NCBI RefSeq assembly: GCF_021532625.1 | Contig: NZ_JAKGAR010000003.1 | Span: 62,001 to 126,000, forward strand | DNA: 64,000 nucleotides | DNA from: Octadecabacter algicola | Lineage (GTDB): Bacteria; Pseudomonadota; Alphaproteobacteria; Rhodobacterales; Rhodobacteraceae | Direction: 5' to 3' | Shown here: positions 33,180 through 41,357 of the stretch, piece after piece | Layout of the letters: the number at the start of each line of letters is the position of its first letter | How positions within the stretch are numbered: position 1 is the first letter of the stretch | Made by a program: the position numbers and the translations under genes | Notes under the pieces: model-generated | What the model saw: only the letters and a program-made list of their open reading frames with translations | Databases searched by the model: none | What the model was told of the DNA's origin: nothing

Positions 33180-34064
33180 ATGCGGGTTTTCTTTACAGGC
33201 GGCAGCGGCAAGGCGGGCAAATGGGCGATCAAGCACCTAATGGCGCAAGGCCATCATGTTGTGAATGTAGACCAAACTCCTTCCGGCCTCGACTGTCCGG
33301 AGTTGTTGATTGATCTGTGCGATGCGGGGCAAGTCATCGGAGCCATGTCCCAGTTCGTCGCATTCGAAGAACTCGACGCTGGCACCGGGGTTCCCACCTA
33401 CGATGCGGTTGTTCATTTTGCCGCCATCCCTCGCGTTATGATCGGTACAGATGGCGAGTGCTTTCGCCAGAACACCTTGACCACCTATAACGTGATCGAG
33501 GCCGCCGTGAAGATGGGCGTGCCCAAGGTGATTTTTGCAAGCTCTGAGACAACATACGCCATCTGCTTTGCGGACGGAGAGCTAAAACCGGATTTCGTTC
33601 CTATTGATGAAAGTCATCCAACCGTACCCCATGACAGCTATGCCATGTCGAAGGTCTGCAACGAAATGACGGCCCGTTCCTTTCAGGCGCGCACTGGCGC
33701 CGACGTCTACGGGTTGAGGATTAACAACGTGATTGAGCCGGACGAGTACATCGAGATGTTCCCAGCCTTCATAGAAGATCCAGCCCTTCGCCGCCGCAAT
33801 ATATTTGCCTATATTGATGCCCGTGATCTGGGGCATATGGTCGATTGCTGCCTTAAAACGGACGGTTTGGGCTACGAGGTGTTCAACGTCTCAAACGACG
33901 ATTCGTCGGTCAGCATCACTTCGGATCGGATCATCGAGCGGTTCTATCAGGGTGTCGAGGTCCGCGAGGAGATGGGCGACCATGATACTTTCTTTTCCAA
34001 TAGAAAAGCCAAGAAAATGGTGGGCTTTCAAGCAAAGCACTCATGGCGGGATGCTCTAGATTAG
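33180..34064 (+). CDS. NAD-dependent epimerase/dehydratase (extended SDR)
   Basis: This 294-residue extended short-chain dehydrogenase has an N-terminal nucleotide site VFFTGGSGKAGKWAIKHL (GxxGxxG form), VVHFAAIPRV and the catalytic YxxxK as YAMSK, with SSETTYAI supplying the serine. It acts on a sugar or sugar acid in the cytoplasm. Uronate dehydrogenases and several sugar epimerases share this scaffold, so the direction cannot be decided. A strong ribosome site (AGGAGGGTAAG) precedes the ATG, and a ten-base palindrome ACTTATAAGT (33153-33162) sits just before that, which may be an operator. It is 80 bases behind the ROK gene and probably processes the Frc-imported sugar. Confidence 0.82.
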   Translation: MRVFFTGGSGKAGKWAIKHLMAQGHHVVNVDQTPSGLDCPELLIDLCDAGQVIGAMSQFVAFEELDAGTGVPTYDAVVHFAAIPRVMIGTDGECFRQNTLTTYNVIEAAVKMGVPKVIFASSETTYAICFADGELKPDFVPIDESHPTVPHDSYAMSKVCNEMTARSFQARTGADVYGLRINNVIEPDEYIEMFPAFIEDPALRRRNIFAYIDARDLGHMVDCCLKTDGLGYEVFNVSNDDSSVSITSDRIIERFYQGVEVREEMGDHDTFFSNRKAKKMVGFQAKHSWRDALD

Positions 34065-34435
34065 TTCGTACCTGTCGGACCTTCTGTGGTACGATCATTG
34101 AGAGGCTGAATGACATCTCGAGCTCTGACGATTTTAACTTTGGGGCCCATACAAAATTTCTAACCACATGAGGATTCTACCCCCCATCAACAGCGGGTCA
34201 GTACACTCAGCAACCTTCTCGGCTTTTCACAGAAGCTAGAAGATCCGACCTAACGCAGCCAACCGAGCTTAGCAAAATTCATTAGGCCACCTTCCCGAAA
34301 GGTGCCGTTCGTTCGGGACGCAGCATTTGAGGCTGGCTGGATGTCAGCCATGCGGGACGAAGTGGTCATCGACTTTCAAAATCCGAATGGCTGCTTTAGT
34401 TCCGTGCAGAAATTAGGTAGCAGAGCGAGCGTCAC
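34065..34435. other. Intergenic stretch without a supported gene
   Basis: These 371 bases hold no frame with a ribosome site, conserved-looking protein or clean hairpin terminator. Short frames present here overlap in several phases and look like chance. It separates the sugar locus from an orphan membrane-protein gene. Confidence 0.6.
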
Positions 34436-34978
34436 ATGCCTCTTACCCCCTTTTTCTTGTTCTGCTTGGTACTCCTACCAATCTGGCTGCAAATACGCGG
34501 GCGCCCTCCGGCGGCATTGTTTGCAGTCACAGCTTTGATACACATTATGTTTGTGACGGCGGCGATGTTTCAAACCCATGCGCTAGCCGTAAATTTGCAC
34601 GGCCACGGACCGACGAGCCTCCAAGCGTTCTATACCCTCGGCCATATTCGCATCCCGGTCAATCTAGCGTTCACAATGATGATATTTGCTGGAATGACTT
34701 GGTTACAAAGTCGTTTTGACGTCATGCGTTTCTCGATGGCTACCAATGCGCTTTTTTGGGTCTTTCATCTAAGCACTCTTGTGAGCGGCACATATCTCGC
34801 CAATGTACTCTGGTGGCTTGTTCCTCCCCCCGACCACATAGTTTATTCTAACGTCTTGGAGTTGCTCTCGTCTATCAGTCCACTCGCAAGCTATTGTGCA
34901 TCCTACAGCGCCATTGCTCTTGTCGGCTTAGCAACCTTGTCTGTCTGCCAACTATTTTGGACGAAGTTTGCGCGCTAG
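34436..34978 (+). CDS. Hypothetical multi-span membrane protein
   Basis: This 180-residue hydrophobic protein has about five transmembrane segments: residues 4-18, 26-45, 68-88, 100-122 and 148-172. A histidine-containing loop (NLHGHGPTSLQAFYTLGHIR) lies between the second and third. I do not recognise a family. The start has only a weak ribosome site (GAGCGAG), but the frame is long for chance and its membrane pattern is coherent. It stands alone between the epimerase gene and the convergent hydrolase gene, with no operon partner. Function cannot be assigned. Confidence 0.5.
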   Translation: MPLTPFFLFCLVLLPIWLQIRGRPPAALFAVTALIHIMFVTAAMFQTHALAVNLHGHGPTSLQAFYTLGHIRIPVNLAFTMMIFAGMTWLQSRFDVMRFSMATNALFWVFHLSTLVSGTYLANVLWWLVPPPDHIVYSNVLELLSSISPLASYCASYSAIALVGLATLSVCQLFWTKFAR

Positions 34979-35103
34979 CGAAGCGGACGTTCGCGCCATC
35001 GCAGAAAAACTGCAAAGTAGGCTCTAATCCGCCGTTCGCCGCGTCACTGTAGGTTTGCGAGGATCCCATTGCCGCTTAAGGCCCAAAGCTGCCTTACGGC
35101 TAG

Positions 35104-36201
35104 TCATTCAGTTTCTGCGGAAGCAGCATGCAAAGCCGAATCTCCAGTATGCAAGTCGAGGTAGGAGTTTATCCGTTGGGCCAATTCATTGTGAAGCTCC
35201 CCTCGACTTCGGCCATCGGCATCCATGCACAACGGATCTAGCTCTCCCTCTTTCTCGAGGATTTCAGCTCCGCGCTCTTTGCACTCCGCGAGGAAACTAA
35301 AGTGCGTAGCATCGGGTATGAACAAATGCTCCGCGCTGGGCATACGGTCCGCTGCGTCCAATGCATGTACACCTTCCGGCACGCTTTCATTGGTCCCGAG
35401 ATTGATGACAAAGAGTGGGATATCTATGGTCGACAGGCTTTCATCTGTGATCGTGCTGATGATCCCAGGATCAACAACGACACCCGTTGTAACCCGTTCG
35501 TCCCTTAGTTCCTGCGCTGCGGGCGACAGGTCCAGCTGATGGAGATCGACCCCGAAGTGACTTAAAAACGCGCAGTCCGACATCCCGTGATCACTCTCGT
35601 CACAGAACCTCTGTAACCGGTCCGGATCGACCCGCGCACCTGACAAAGCCAAAGCTGTGTAACCTCCCGCCGAAAAGCCGACAACGCCAATGTTATCAAA
35701 GTCGACATAAGAAAACTCATCCTCATGACGGATCATGTGATCGAGAATGGCTGTGATATCCTGCGGACGCTCCCAGACCCGAACAGCCGCTTGCGCACTG
35801 GCATTGCCGCTGGTCGTGCCGGGATGGTTCGGGAGCACAACGACATACCCATTGTTCGCCAACTCTGACGCGATCCAACCGAACTGGCCGGCATTGCCCC
35901 CTGCCCCATGTGAGATGAGTACCAACGGGAATACCCCTTCACGTCGAGGTGCCCCGCGTCCGGCTTGGGTACCAAAGAAGACCCCGTTTCCGCCGACAGT
36001 GACAGCCTTCCCTCCGGGAAGAGCTGGGTACCAGATATCAAAGGACACGTTCGTGTCACGAACCGGGGCATAGGCTTCGCCTTTCGCGATACCAACAGGC
36101 CCGTCGTAGGCGGGGCGCAAAATCTCATAGCTCCCCCAACCCACCGCGGCCGCCACACAGAGAGCCGACGACACTTTTGTGAATTTGATGAATATAGACA
36201 T
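35104..36201 (-). CDS. Secreted or membrane-anchored alpha/beta hydrolase (PAF-acetylhydrolase-like)
   Basis: This 365-residue protein has an N-terminal hydrophobic signal or anchor (VSSALCVAAAVGWGSYEIL). The body has the oxyanion-hole region LISHGAGGNAGQFGWIASE and a nucleophile elbow GFSAGGYTALALSG (GxSxG). A candidate acid lies near FVINLGTNESVPEG, and a histidine in FIPDATHFSFL can complete the triad. The order resembles platelet-activating-factor acetylhydrolase and dienelactone-hydrolase-like secreted esterases. The N-terminus suggests action outside the cytoplasm. Start chosen at MSIFIKFTK because of AAAGGAGTGGAA before it. It stands upstream of nothing obvious; an NTF2-like gene lies 40 bases behind on the same strand. 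Substrate unknown. Confidence 0.82.
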   Translation of the reverse strand: MSIFIKFTKVSSALCVAAAVGWGSYEILRPAYDGPVGIAKGEAYAPVRDTNVSFDIWYPALPGGKAVTVGGNGVFFGTQAGRGAPRREGVFPLVLISHGAGGNAGQFGWIASELANNGYVVVLPNHPGTTSGNASAQAAVRVWERPQDITAILDHMIRHEDEFSYVDFDNIGVVGFSAGGYTALALSGARVDPDRLQRFCDESDHGMSDCAFLSHFGVDLHQLDLSPAAQELRDERVTTGVVVDPGIISTITDESLSTIDIPLFVINLGTNESVPEGVHALDAADRMPSAEHLFIPDATHFSFLAECKERGAEILEKEGELDPLCMDADGRSRGELHNELAQRINSYLDLHTGDSALHAASAETE

Positions 36202-36241
36202 TTCCACTCCTTTCACAGATTGGTTTCTACAACGCGATGGA

Positions 36242-36616
36242 TCACGATAGGATCTGTTCGAGATGCCAGATTTTAGAGACGATTTTCCAACCTGCGCTTC
36301 CCTTCACGAAGCCCAAGTGATCAACGAAAACGTTCTGATGTGCACGGATACGAATTTTCACGGTCGCGCTTAGCGGGGACAGAAAATCGATGAGTAAGAC
36401 TTCTGCCTCCAAATCTTGGCCAGCGCTTTGCGGCGATTTCCGTCCCGCGACATCCGCACGAAAACTGTCAATCGGTTCTACGAAAACCTCGCCATTATCT
36501 GCATCGAAAAGGCTGGATTGGGGATGAAAGACTTTATCCAGCTTCTCGACATTGCATTCGTGAATTGCCTCGAAATACGTTTCGATTGCGGTGTTTAGAG
36601 CGTCCAATTGTGTCAT
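36242..36616 (-). CDS. NTF2-like / SnoaL-type small protein
   Basis: This 124-residue protein has a cone-shaped alpha+beta NTF2-like pattern: an N-terminal helix pair (ALNTAIETYFEAIHECNVEK), a strand-rich core, and the C-terminal FVKGSAGWKIVSKIWHLEQ that is typical of the putative lumazine-binding subgroup. Such proteins are small enzymes or ligand-binding modules. The ATG has a ribosome site (GGAAGTCACA). It lies between the alpha/beta hydrolase and the VOC-family gene, all on the minus strand with spacings of 35-40 bases, so the three may be one operon. No catalytic residues can be fixed. Confidence 0.75.
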   Translation of the reverse strand: MTQLDALNTAIETYFEAIHECNVEKLDKVFHPQSSLFDADNGEVFVEPIDSFRADVAGRKSPQSAGQDLEAEVLLIDFLSPLSATVKIRIRAHQNVFVDHLGFVKGSAGWKIVSKIWHLEQILS

Positions 36617-36651
36617 TGTGACTTCCTTGTATAGTCGTTGTTAGTGTGTGC

Positions 36652-37032
36652 TTACTTCAAAGAATTGAAGCCGATCATGTTGCCTTCGGTATCCTGCGCC
36701 AACGTGATGTAACCGAACTCGCCAATGGAAAACTTTGGGCGGATCAGCTGCCCACCGGCCGCCTCGATACGCGATTGCTGCACGGCACAATCTTCAACGG
36801 AAAAGTAGATCTGCGTGCCACCCGGCCCGGGCTTTGCATAAGGGGCCTTGACCAAAGCGCCAGCCGCTCCGTAAGCCCCCATATTCGCAACAAAGCTCTT
36901 CATTTCGGTCTCGCCAGTCGGATCGTTCATGTCTTCAAGCTCAGCATCCAAGACCGTTTTATAAAACCCTTCGGCGCGTTCCATTTTGTCAACGTAGATG
37001 TCGAACCAACCAACTGCATTCATCTGTGTCAT
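36652..37032 (-). CDS. VOC-family (glyoxalase/bleomycin-resistance-like) protein
   Basis: This 126-residue protein has one vicinal-oxygen-chelate module: WFDIYVDKMERAEGFYKTVL at the start and YFSVEDCAVQQSRIEAAGGQ and LAQDTEGNMIGFNSL at the end. The final GNMIGF is the usual closing motif. The metal-ligand positions are not fully conserved in what I can read, so it may bind rather than convert a small molecule. It starts behind a moderate ribosome site and is the first gene of the possible three-gene minus-strand unit. The upstream neighbour is a LuxR-type regulator on the same strand. Confidence 0.82.
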   Translation of the reverse strand: MTQMNAVGWFDIYVDKMERAEGFYKTVLDAELEDMNDPTGETEMKSFVANMGAYGAAGALVKAPYAKPGPGGTQIYFSVEDCAVQQSRIEAAGGQLIRPKFSIGEFGYITLAQDTEGNMIGFNSLK

Positions 37033-37155
37033 GTCATTTCCTTTAGCTTTCGATGCGTCCCGCCTGTGCGGAATGGATCAAAGCTAAGCCGTGGCGACTC
37101 TTCGAGAAATCCCCGCAATTGAGGGGGGCTGTTGACAGCAAAAAAGGAAGGCTTG

Positions 37156-37857
37156 TTAGATCAAACCAAGCGTCGAGGCTTTAGAAACGGCTTGTGCAAG
37201 CGTGACGCAGTCCAATTTCATCCGCGCATCTTTCAGATAACCGCGCACGGTGTGATCCGACAGCTTGAGTATAATCGCGATTTCGGTATGAGCTTTACCC
37301 TTAGCTGTCCATTTTAGGCATTCGATCTCGCGCGGCGAAAGCTGGGGAAGCGTCTCACCGTCCACATATATCTCAGCCAAGGCCATGAGATGAATTTCAT
37401 GCGCCAAATGAATAAGACCATCTCGCATCTCTGCCAGATGTGGCTCCCAAATGTCGCCGCCTCTCGCATCATGTGCATTAAAAGACAGCACACTGCGGCG
37501 GCCAATGGCATCGACATGCCGGACGCTGAAACCCGTTTGGCCCAGACCATATTTGATGGTTTGATCCATCATCTCAACTTGAGCACCCTGAGGTACAATA
37601 GAGGACCAGCAGAAAGGGCCCGCGATCCGCTCCGCCATTTGTAAGACAGGATCAATCCGCACGTAGTCATTCAGTAAATAATGGCTCACCCATGCATCCG
37701 GGTAGTTGGTACGAACATAGGGCTTGTTCTGTGCATCCTCGCCTGAACGGAAGAGATGGAGGGTCACATAATCAACCTGATAGAAATCCGCTATCCGCTG
37801 AACTGCATCCTGAACGGTACACGATTTCAAGTCGACGTCTGTCACGCTTACCTGCAA
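37156..37857 (-). CDS. LuxR-family autoinducer-binding regulator without adjacent LuxI
   Basis: This 233-residue protein has an N-terminal autoinducer-binding domain and a C-terminal LuxR helix-turn-helix (LPQLSPREIECLKWTAKGKA followed by HTEIAIILKLSDHTVRGYLK). The residues invariant in acyl-homoserine-lactone receptors are present at near-TraR numbering: W56, Y60, D69, P70, W84 and a glycine at 109, plus E178 in the HTH. Thus it is likely still able to bind a signal. No luxI-type synthase gene occurs in the window, so it is a LuxR solo that may hear other cells or a distant synthase. It reads away from the DctB-like kinase gene and shares a 356-bp spacer with it. Confidence 0.9.
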   Translation of the reverse strand: MQVSVTDVDLKSCTVQDAVQRIADFYQVDYVTLHLFRSGEDAQNKPYVRTNYPDAWVSHYLLNDYVRIDPVLQMAERIAGPFCWSSIVPQGAQVEMMDQTIKYGLGQTGFSVRHVDAIGRRSVLSFNAHDARGGDIWEPHLAEMRDGLIHLAHEIHLMALAEIYVDGETLPQLSPREIECLKWTAKGKAHTEIAIILKLSDHTVRGYLKDARMKLDCVTLAQAVSKASTLGLI

Positions 37858-38213
37858 CTTTCCTAAATTCGGAGGTTTCAGCTCCGCATCTATGTTTGTC
37901 CGAAATATTGTGTGAATTAGGCTATCAAAGCCGTCACGCGCTGCAAAGTGAAATGAAATTTGGTTGCAGTTCCCAGCGTATCATAGAGGAACCGCAGCAT
38001 CAGACCGTTGCGCACCAATTTGCCTTACGCGGACGGCACATTGCTGTCTCTCGTCATCTCGACTTTGGCCAGTACGGCCTTGGGCTGACGTACCGAGAAA
38101 CGTATAATCCGTTCCTCAAAACGCTTTTACCGCTAAGATATGTAGTGGCTTTCAATTAGATTTATTGTGATGCATCACATAAAAGGGCCCCTACATTCAA
38201 AGAAGGTTTTTCT
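37858..38213. other. Divergent regulatory spacer between luxR-type and dctB-type genes
   Basis: These 356 bases carry no convincing gene on either strand; a 155-codon plus-strand frame here runs into the luxR gene in antisense and has no ribosome site. The spacer contains a perfect palindrome close to the kinase gene (entered separately) and AT-rich sequence suited to promoters. Confidence 0.6.
38166..38179. promoter_or_regulatory. Perfect 14-base palindrome upstream of the DctB-like gene
   Basis: TGTGATGCATCACA is identical to its reverse complement and ends 34 bases before the kinase ATG. It has TGTGA and TCACA half-sites but with only four bases between them, so it does not fit CRP (six-base spacing). 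A GntR-type, LuxR-type or other dimeric regulator is possible. Confidence 0.6.
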
Positions 38214-39935
38214 ATGTACGCCATTCGCGCCCTTGTTCCCGCCCTTGTTCTGGGCTTGGCTGCTGGGATCTATGGCGCCTCCTTCTCTTACTTTAAAGCG
38301 CAGGAAATTGAGAAAGCCGCAGCACGCCTAACGCTTTATCGCAGTACACTTGAGTCAGAGCTGCGTCACTTCTCGCATCTGCCGTTCTTATTGTCGCTCG
38401 ACCCCTTTGTGATCAGGGGCATATCTGATGCACAGATCGATGGGCTCGATTATAGATTGGCGCGCTACTCGCAGAGTGCCGGGCTTGATGCAGTGTTTCT
38501 AATGGACGCGGAAGGCCTAACCATAGCGGCATCCAACGCCCGATCAGACTCGAGCTTCAAAGGCCAAAACTACGCCTACCGCCCCTATTTTCAGGACGCC
38601 CAACAAGGTCAGTTGGGTGAGTTTTACGGAATTGGCGCCACGACAGGCATTCCCGGTTATTTTTATGCAATGGTTGTTCGATCTGCTGAGGCAGGACAGT
38701 CTGGAGTTATTGCGATCAAGATCGACCTGTCCCGTTTACAGGATGATTGGCTGGCTTCGGGAGAACGCATTATCCTAGCAAATGCTGATGGGGTCGTTCT
38801 TTTGGCGTCAGACCCGGCTTGGCGTTATAAAACGTTGGGGGAACTTTCTGATGACCAACGAGAGAGGATCTTGGCCTCTCGGCAGTTCGGTACTGAGTCC
38901 CTTGAGCCACTAGATTGGTCGCCTGATGAACCGTCTCGGACAGCGACTCTTGGCGGTGAAAACCTGAACTACCTCTCAACGACTGATTTACCAAACTCTT
39001 GGTCACTTCACTTCTTCACCCCCCATGATCAAGCGACCACGCGTGCGTGGCTGGTCACTGGGTTATTTCTTGCCTTTGTTCTGTTCGGCTTCACCGCCTT
39101 ACAGTTCGCTCGTTTTCGCCGTGTTCGCACCGCGCTTGATGTTTCCGAGCAGGAGGAGGCGCAGCTTCGATTGGCAAACGAACGTCTCGCCGTTGAAATC
39201 GATGAACGTCGTGCGGCGCAACGGACTTTGCAAAAGACACAGGCAGAATTGGAACGTGCGGGCCGGCTGGCGGCGCTTGGGCAATTGGCGTCCTCGGTGA
39301 CGCATGAGTTGGGCCAGCCCATTGCCGCCATGCGAAATCAACTCGCCGCTGCCGAAATGACGGAAGGAGCAACATCTTTGAATACAAAGATGCAGGGCCT
39401 CGCTGCGAGGATGGAAAACATCACACGGCAGCTAAAGTTCTTCTCGCGGAAAGGGCGTGATAGCTTCGAAACCTTCGACCTTCGAGATACCGTTCACAAC
39501 GCGTTGACGCTTTTGGAACCAAGCATTTTGGCACGCAAGGCCGAGGTCATTTTCGACGACGTCGCACAGGGCGAAATGACGCTGCACGCAAACAAATTGC
39601 GGATCGAGCAGGTCATCACAAACATTGTGCGAAATGCATTGGATGCGGTTGAAGGGCAGGATGTCCGTCGGGTTCTGATTACTTTGGGCCACACATCAAA
39701 CAGGATTTGGTTTGAAGTCGCTGATACTGGCCACGGCTTACAAGGGCAGACCCTCGAAGATTTGCGTGAACCCTTTGCGACAACACGCGAAAGTGGCGAA
39801 GGGATGGGATTGGGGCTAACGATTTCAGCAGGCATTGTCACTGACCACAACGGGACGATATCAGCCAAGGATGGTCCAGAAGGCGGGACGATCTTCCGAA
39901 TTGAACTGCCCCGTAACCAAGAGGATTCATCATGA
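38214..39935 (+). CDS. DctB-like sensor histidine kinase
   Basis: This 573-residue membrane kinase has a first transmembrane helix at residues 4-24, a periplasmic double-Cache-like sensor at about 30-270 (LDAVFLMDAEGLTIAASNAR; NYAYRPYFQDAQQGQLGEFY), a second helix at about 280-298 and a coiled coil at about 308-350. The H-box is ASSVTHELGQPIAAM with H364, the N-box is around N474 (NIVRNALDAVE), and G-boxes are ADTGHGLQG and GMGLGLTI. This order is that of DctB C4-dicarboxylate sensors. The stop overlaps the response-regulator start by four bases. It probably senses the TRAP substrate and phosphorylates D54 of the next protein. Ligand identity is open. Confidence 0.9.
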   Translation: MYAIRALVPALVLGLAAGIYGASFSYFKAQEIEKAAARLTLYRSTLESELRHFSHLPFLLSLDPFVIRGISDAQIDGLDYRLARYSQSAGLDAVFLMDAEGLTIAASNARSDSSFKGQNYAYRPYFQDAQQGQLGEFYGIGATTGIPGYFYAMVVRSAEAGQSGVIAIKIDLSRLQDDWLASGERIILANADGVVLLASDPAWRYKTLGELSDDQRERILASRQFGTESLEPLDWSPDEPSRTATLGGENLNYLSTTDLPNSWSLHFFTPHDQATTRAWLVTGLFLAFVLFGFTALQFARFRRVRTALDVSEQEEAQLRLANERLAVEIDERRAAQRTLQKTQAELERAGRLAALGQLASSVTHELGQPIAAMRNQLAAAEMTEGATSLNTKMQGLAARMENITRQLKFFSRKGRDSFETFDLRDTVHNALTLLEPSILARKAEVIFDDVAQGEMTLHANKLRIEQVITNIVRNALDAVEGQDVRRVLITLGHTSNRIWFEVADTGHGLQGQTLEDLREPFATTRESGEGMGLGLTISAGIVTDHNGTISAKDGPEGGTIFRIELPRNQEDSS

Positions 39936-41224
39936 CCCAGTATCGCGTCTTGATCATGGATGATGATCGGTTGATGAGAAATTCTCTTGTTGATCTGATC
40001 GAAGCCGCAGGTTGGACGGCCAAGGCCTTGTCGCGGGCGACAGATGCTGCGCGGTGGATCAGTCAGTTTCAACCTGATGTGATCCTATCTGATGTGCGGA
40101 TGCCTGAAATGACAGGACTTGAGATGCTCAAGACCTTGGAAGCCGCGCCGCCGATTGTTCTTATTTCCGCCCATGGTGACATCCCAACTGCCGTAGAGGC
40201 GATGAACCATGGGGCCTACGGTTTTATAGAAAAACCTTATGACCCAAAGCGTTTGTTACTCATCCTGTCTCACGCCGCGGAACAGCATCAAATGCGGAAA
40301 AGCAATTCGAGGCTAAAAGAGCGGCTTCGGCAACTGTCTGGAATTGATCGGGTTCTACTCGGCCAAACACCTGAAATGCACCGTTTGCGCGATACGATTG
40401 CGATGGTCGCAGGTGGGGATGCCTCAATCCTTGTGCAAGGTGAAACAGGCAGTGGGAAAGACCTCGTCGCACGCGCTGTTCATGATCTGTCTGCGCGGTG
40501 TGATGCGCCTTTCATTGCGATCAACGCGGCGCAGATGGATGCCGGTAACCTTCCCCATATTGCCCGTAGCGCGGCTGGTGGCACATTATTCCTTGATGAG
40601 ATTTGCGCTTGCCCGACGGATTTACAATCGGCGTTGCTGCGACTTGTAGAAGAAGGTGACGTTCTTGATCCGGGTGAAGGCACCCCAGAACGGGTTGATC
40701 TGCGGATCATCGCCGCTACGAATGAAGACCCTAACGCGGCGGTCGAACAGGGGCGGTTCCGGCAAGACTTACTATTCCGCTTGCGGGGCTTTTCGGTACT
40801 CCTACCATCCTTGCGCGCTCGGCCCGATGATATTGCATTGATGATGGTTCGGTTCTTGCAGGACTTTTCGGTGCTCTATGAAACGGCCACGCCCGAGCTT
40901 TCAGAAGCAGACATATCCGTGCTGATGTCACATGATTGGCCCGGAAATGTTCGAGAATTGCGCAGCATCGCAGAGCGTGCGGTTATGATGTCAAAGCAGG
41001 GCTTAGGGTCTGTACAAGAGGCGCTGTCGGGTGCCTCGCTGGATCCCGCAAGCCGCCCGGGTCTGCGCGAAGCTGTCGCGGCCTTTGAACGTCAAATGAT
41101 CAGCAAGGCCCTCAAAACCCATGCGGGACGAATGGACGAAACCGCAGACGCCCTTGGCATTGGACGCCGCACATTGAACGAAAAGATCGTGAAGCTTGGC
41201 CTCGATAAGGATGCTTTGCTTTAA
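39932..41224 (+). CDS. DctD-like response regulator lacking the GAFTGA loop
   Basis: This 430-residue protein has a receiver domain at 1-120 (acidic pocket D10-D12, phosphoacceptor D54, K101), an AAA+ domain at about 140-360 and a Fis-type HTH at about 385-425. Walker A is GETGSGKDL (170-178) and Walker B is GGTLFLDEI (216-224). Between PFIAIN (193-198) and Walker B there are only 17 residues, against about 36 in NtrC/DctD proteins. The ESELFGHEKGAFTGA loop that contacts sigma-54 is absent, so it probably does not work through sigma-54. A sigma-70-type activator such as the GAFTGA-less NtrC of Rhodobacter capsulatus is the closest known precedent. It likely controls the TRAP genes that follow. 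Confidence 0.9.
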   Translation: MTQYRVLIMDDDRLMRNSLVDLIEAAGWTAKALSRATDAARWISQFQPDVILSDVRMPEMTGLEMLKTLEAAPPIVLISAHGDIPTAVEAMNHGAYGFIEKPYDPKRLLLILSHAAEQHQMRKSNSRLKERLRQLSGIDRVLLGQTPEMHRLRDTIAMVAGGDASILVQGETGSGKDLVARAVHDLSARCDAPFIAINAAQMDAGNLPHIARSAAGGTLFLDEICACPTDLQSALLRLVEEGDVLDPGEGTPERVDLRIIAATNEDPNAAVEQGRFRQDLLFRLRGFSVLLPSLRARPDDIALMMVRFLQDFSVLYETATPELSEADISVLMSHDWPGNVRELRSIAERAVMMSKQGLGSVQEALSGASLDPASRPGLREAVAAFERQMISKALKTHAGRMDETADALGIGRRTLNEKIVKLGLDKDALL

Positions 41225-41243
41225 TAATAAGGGCTTAGATACC

Positions 41244-41261
41244 CCTGCGGAAATCCGCAGG
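41244..41261 (+). promoter_or_regulatory. Stem-loop / inverted repeat between the regulator and TRAP genes
   Basis: CCTGCGG and CCGCAGG are perfect inverted copies with a four-base AAAT spacer, 20 bases past the regulator stop and about 97 bases before the dctP-type start. No T-tract follows. It may be a binding site for the DctD-like regulator or a short terminator hairpin. Confidence 0.45.
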
Positions 41262-41357
41262 CAACCCACCAAAATCCGCGCGTTTTTCTTCATGAGTCCT
41301 CGGGGTGAATGTGGGCATAACTCCTCCCCACGATATTTTTTGGGAGGAAATCGAAAC

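Noticed and set aside
34302-34538. 78-codon frame in the 34.1-34.4 kb gap
   Set aside because: It overlaps the start of the membrane-protein gene in another frame and has no coherent composition or ribosome site.
37692-38159. 155-codon plus-strand frame in the luxR/dctB spacer
   Set aside because: Its first half is antisense to the luxR-type gene and its sequence is low-quality with no domain pattern; likely chance.
41303-41316. GG-N10-GC pair upstream of dctP, resembling a sigma-54 promoter
   Set aside because: Only the GG and GC dinucleotides match; the rest of the -24/-12 consensus is absent, and the adjacent regulator lacks the GAFTGA loop needed for sigma-54.
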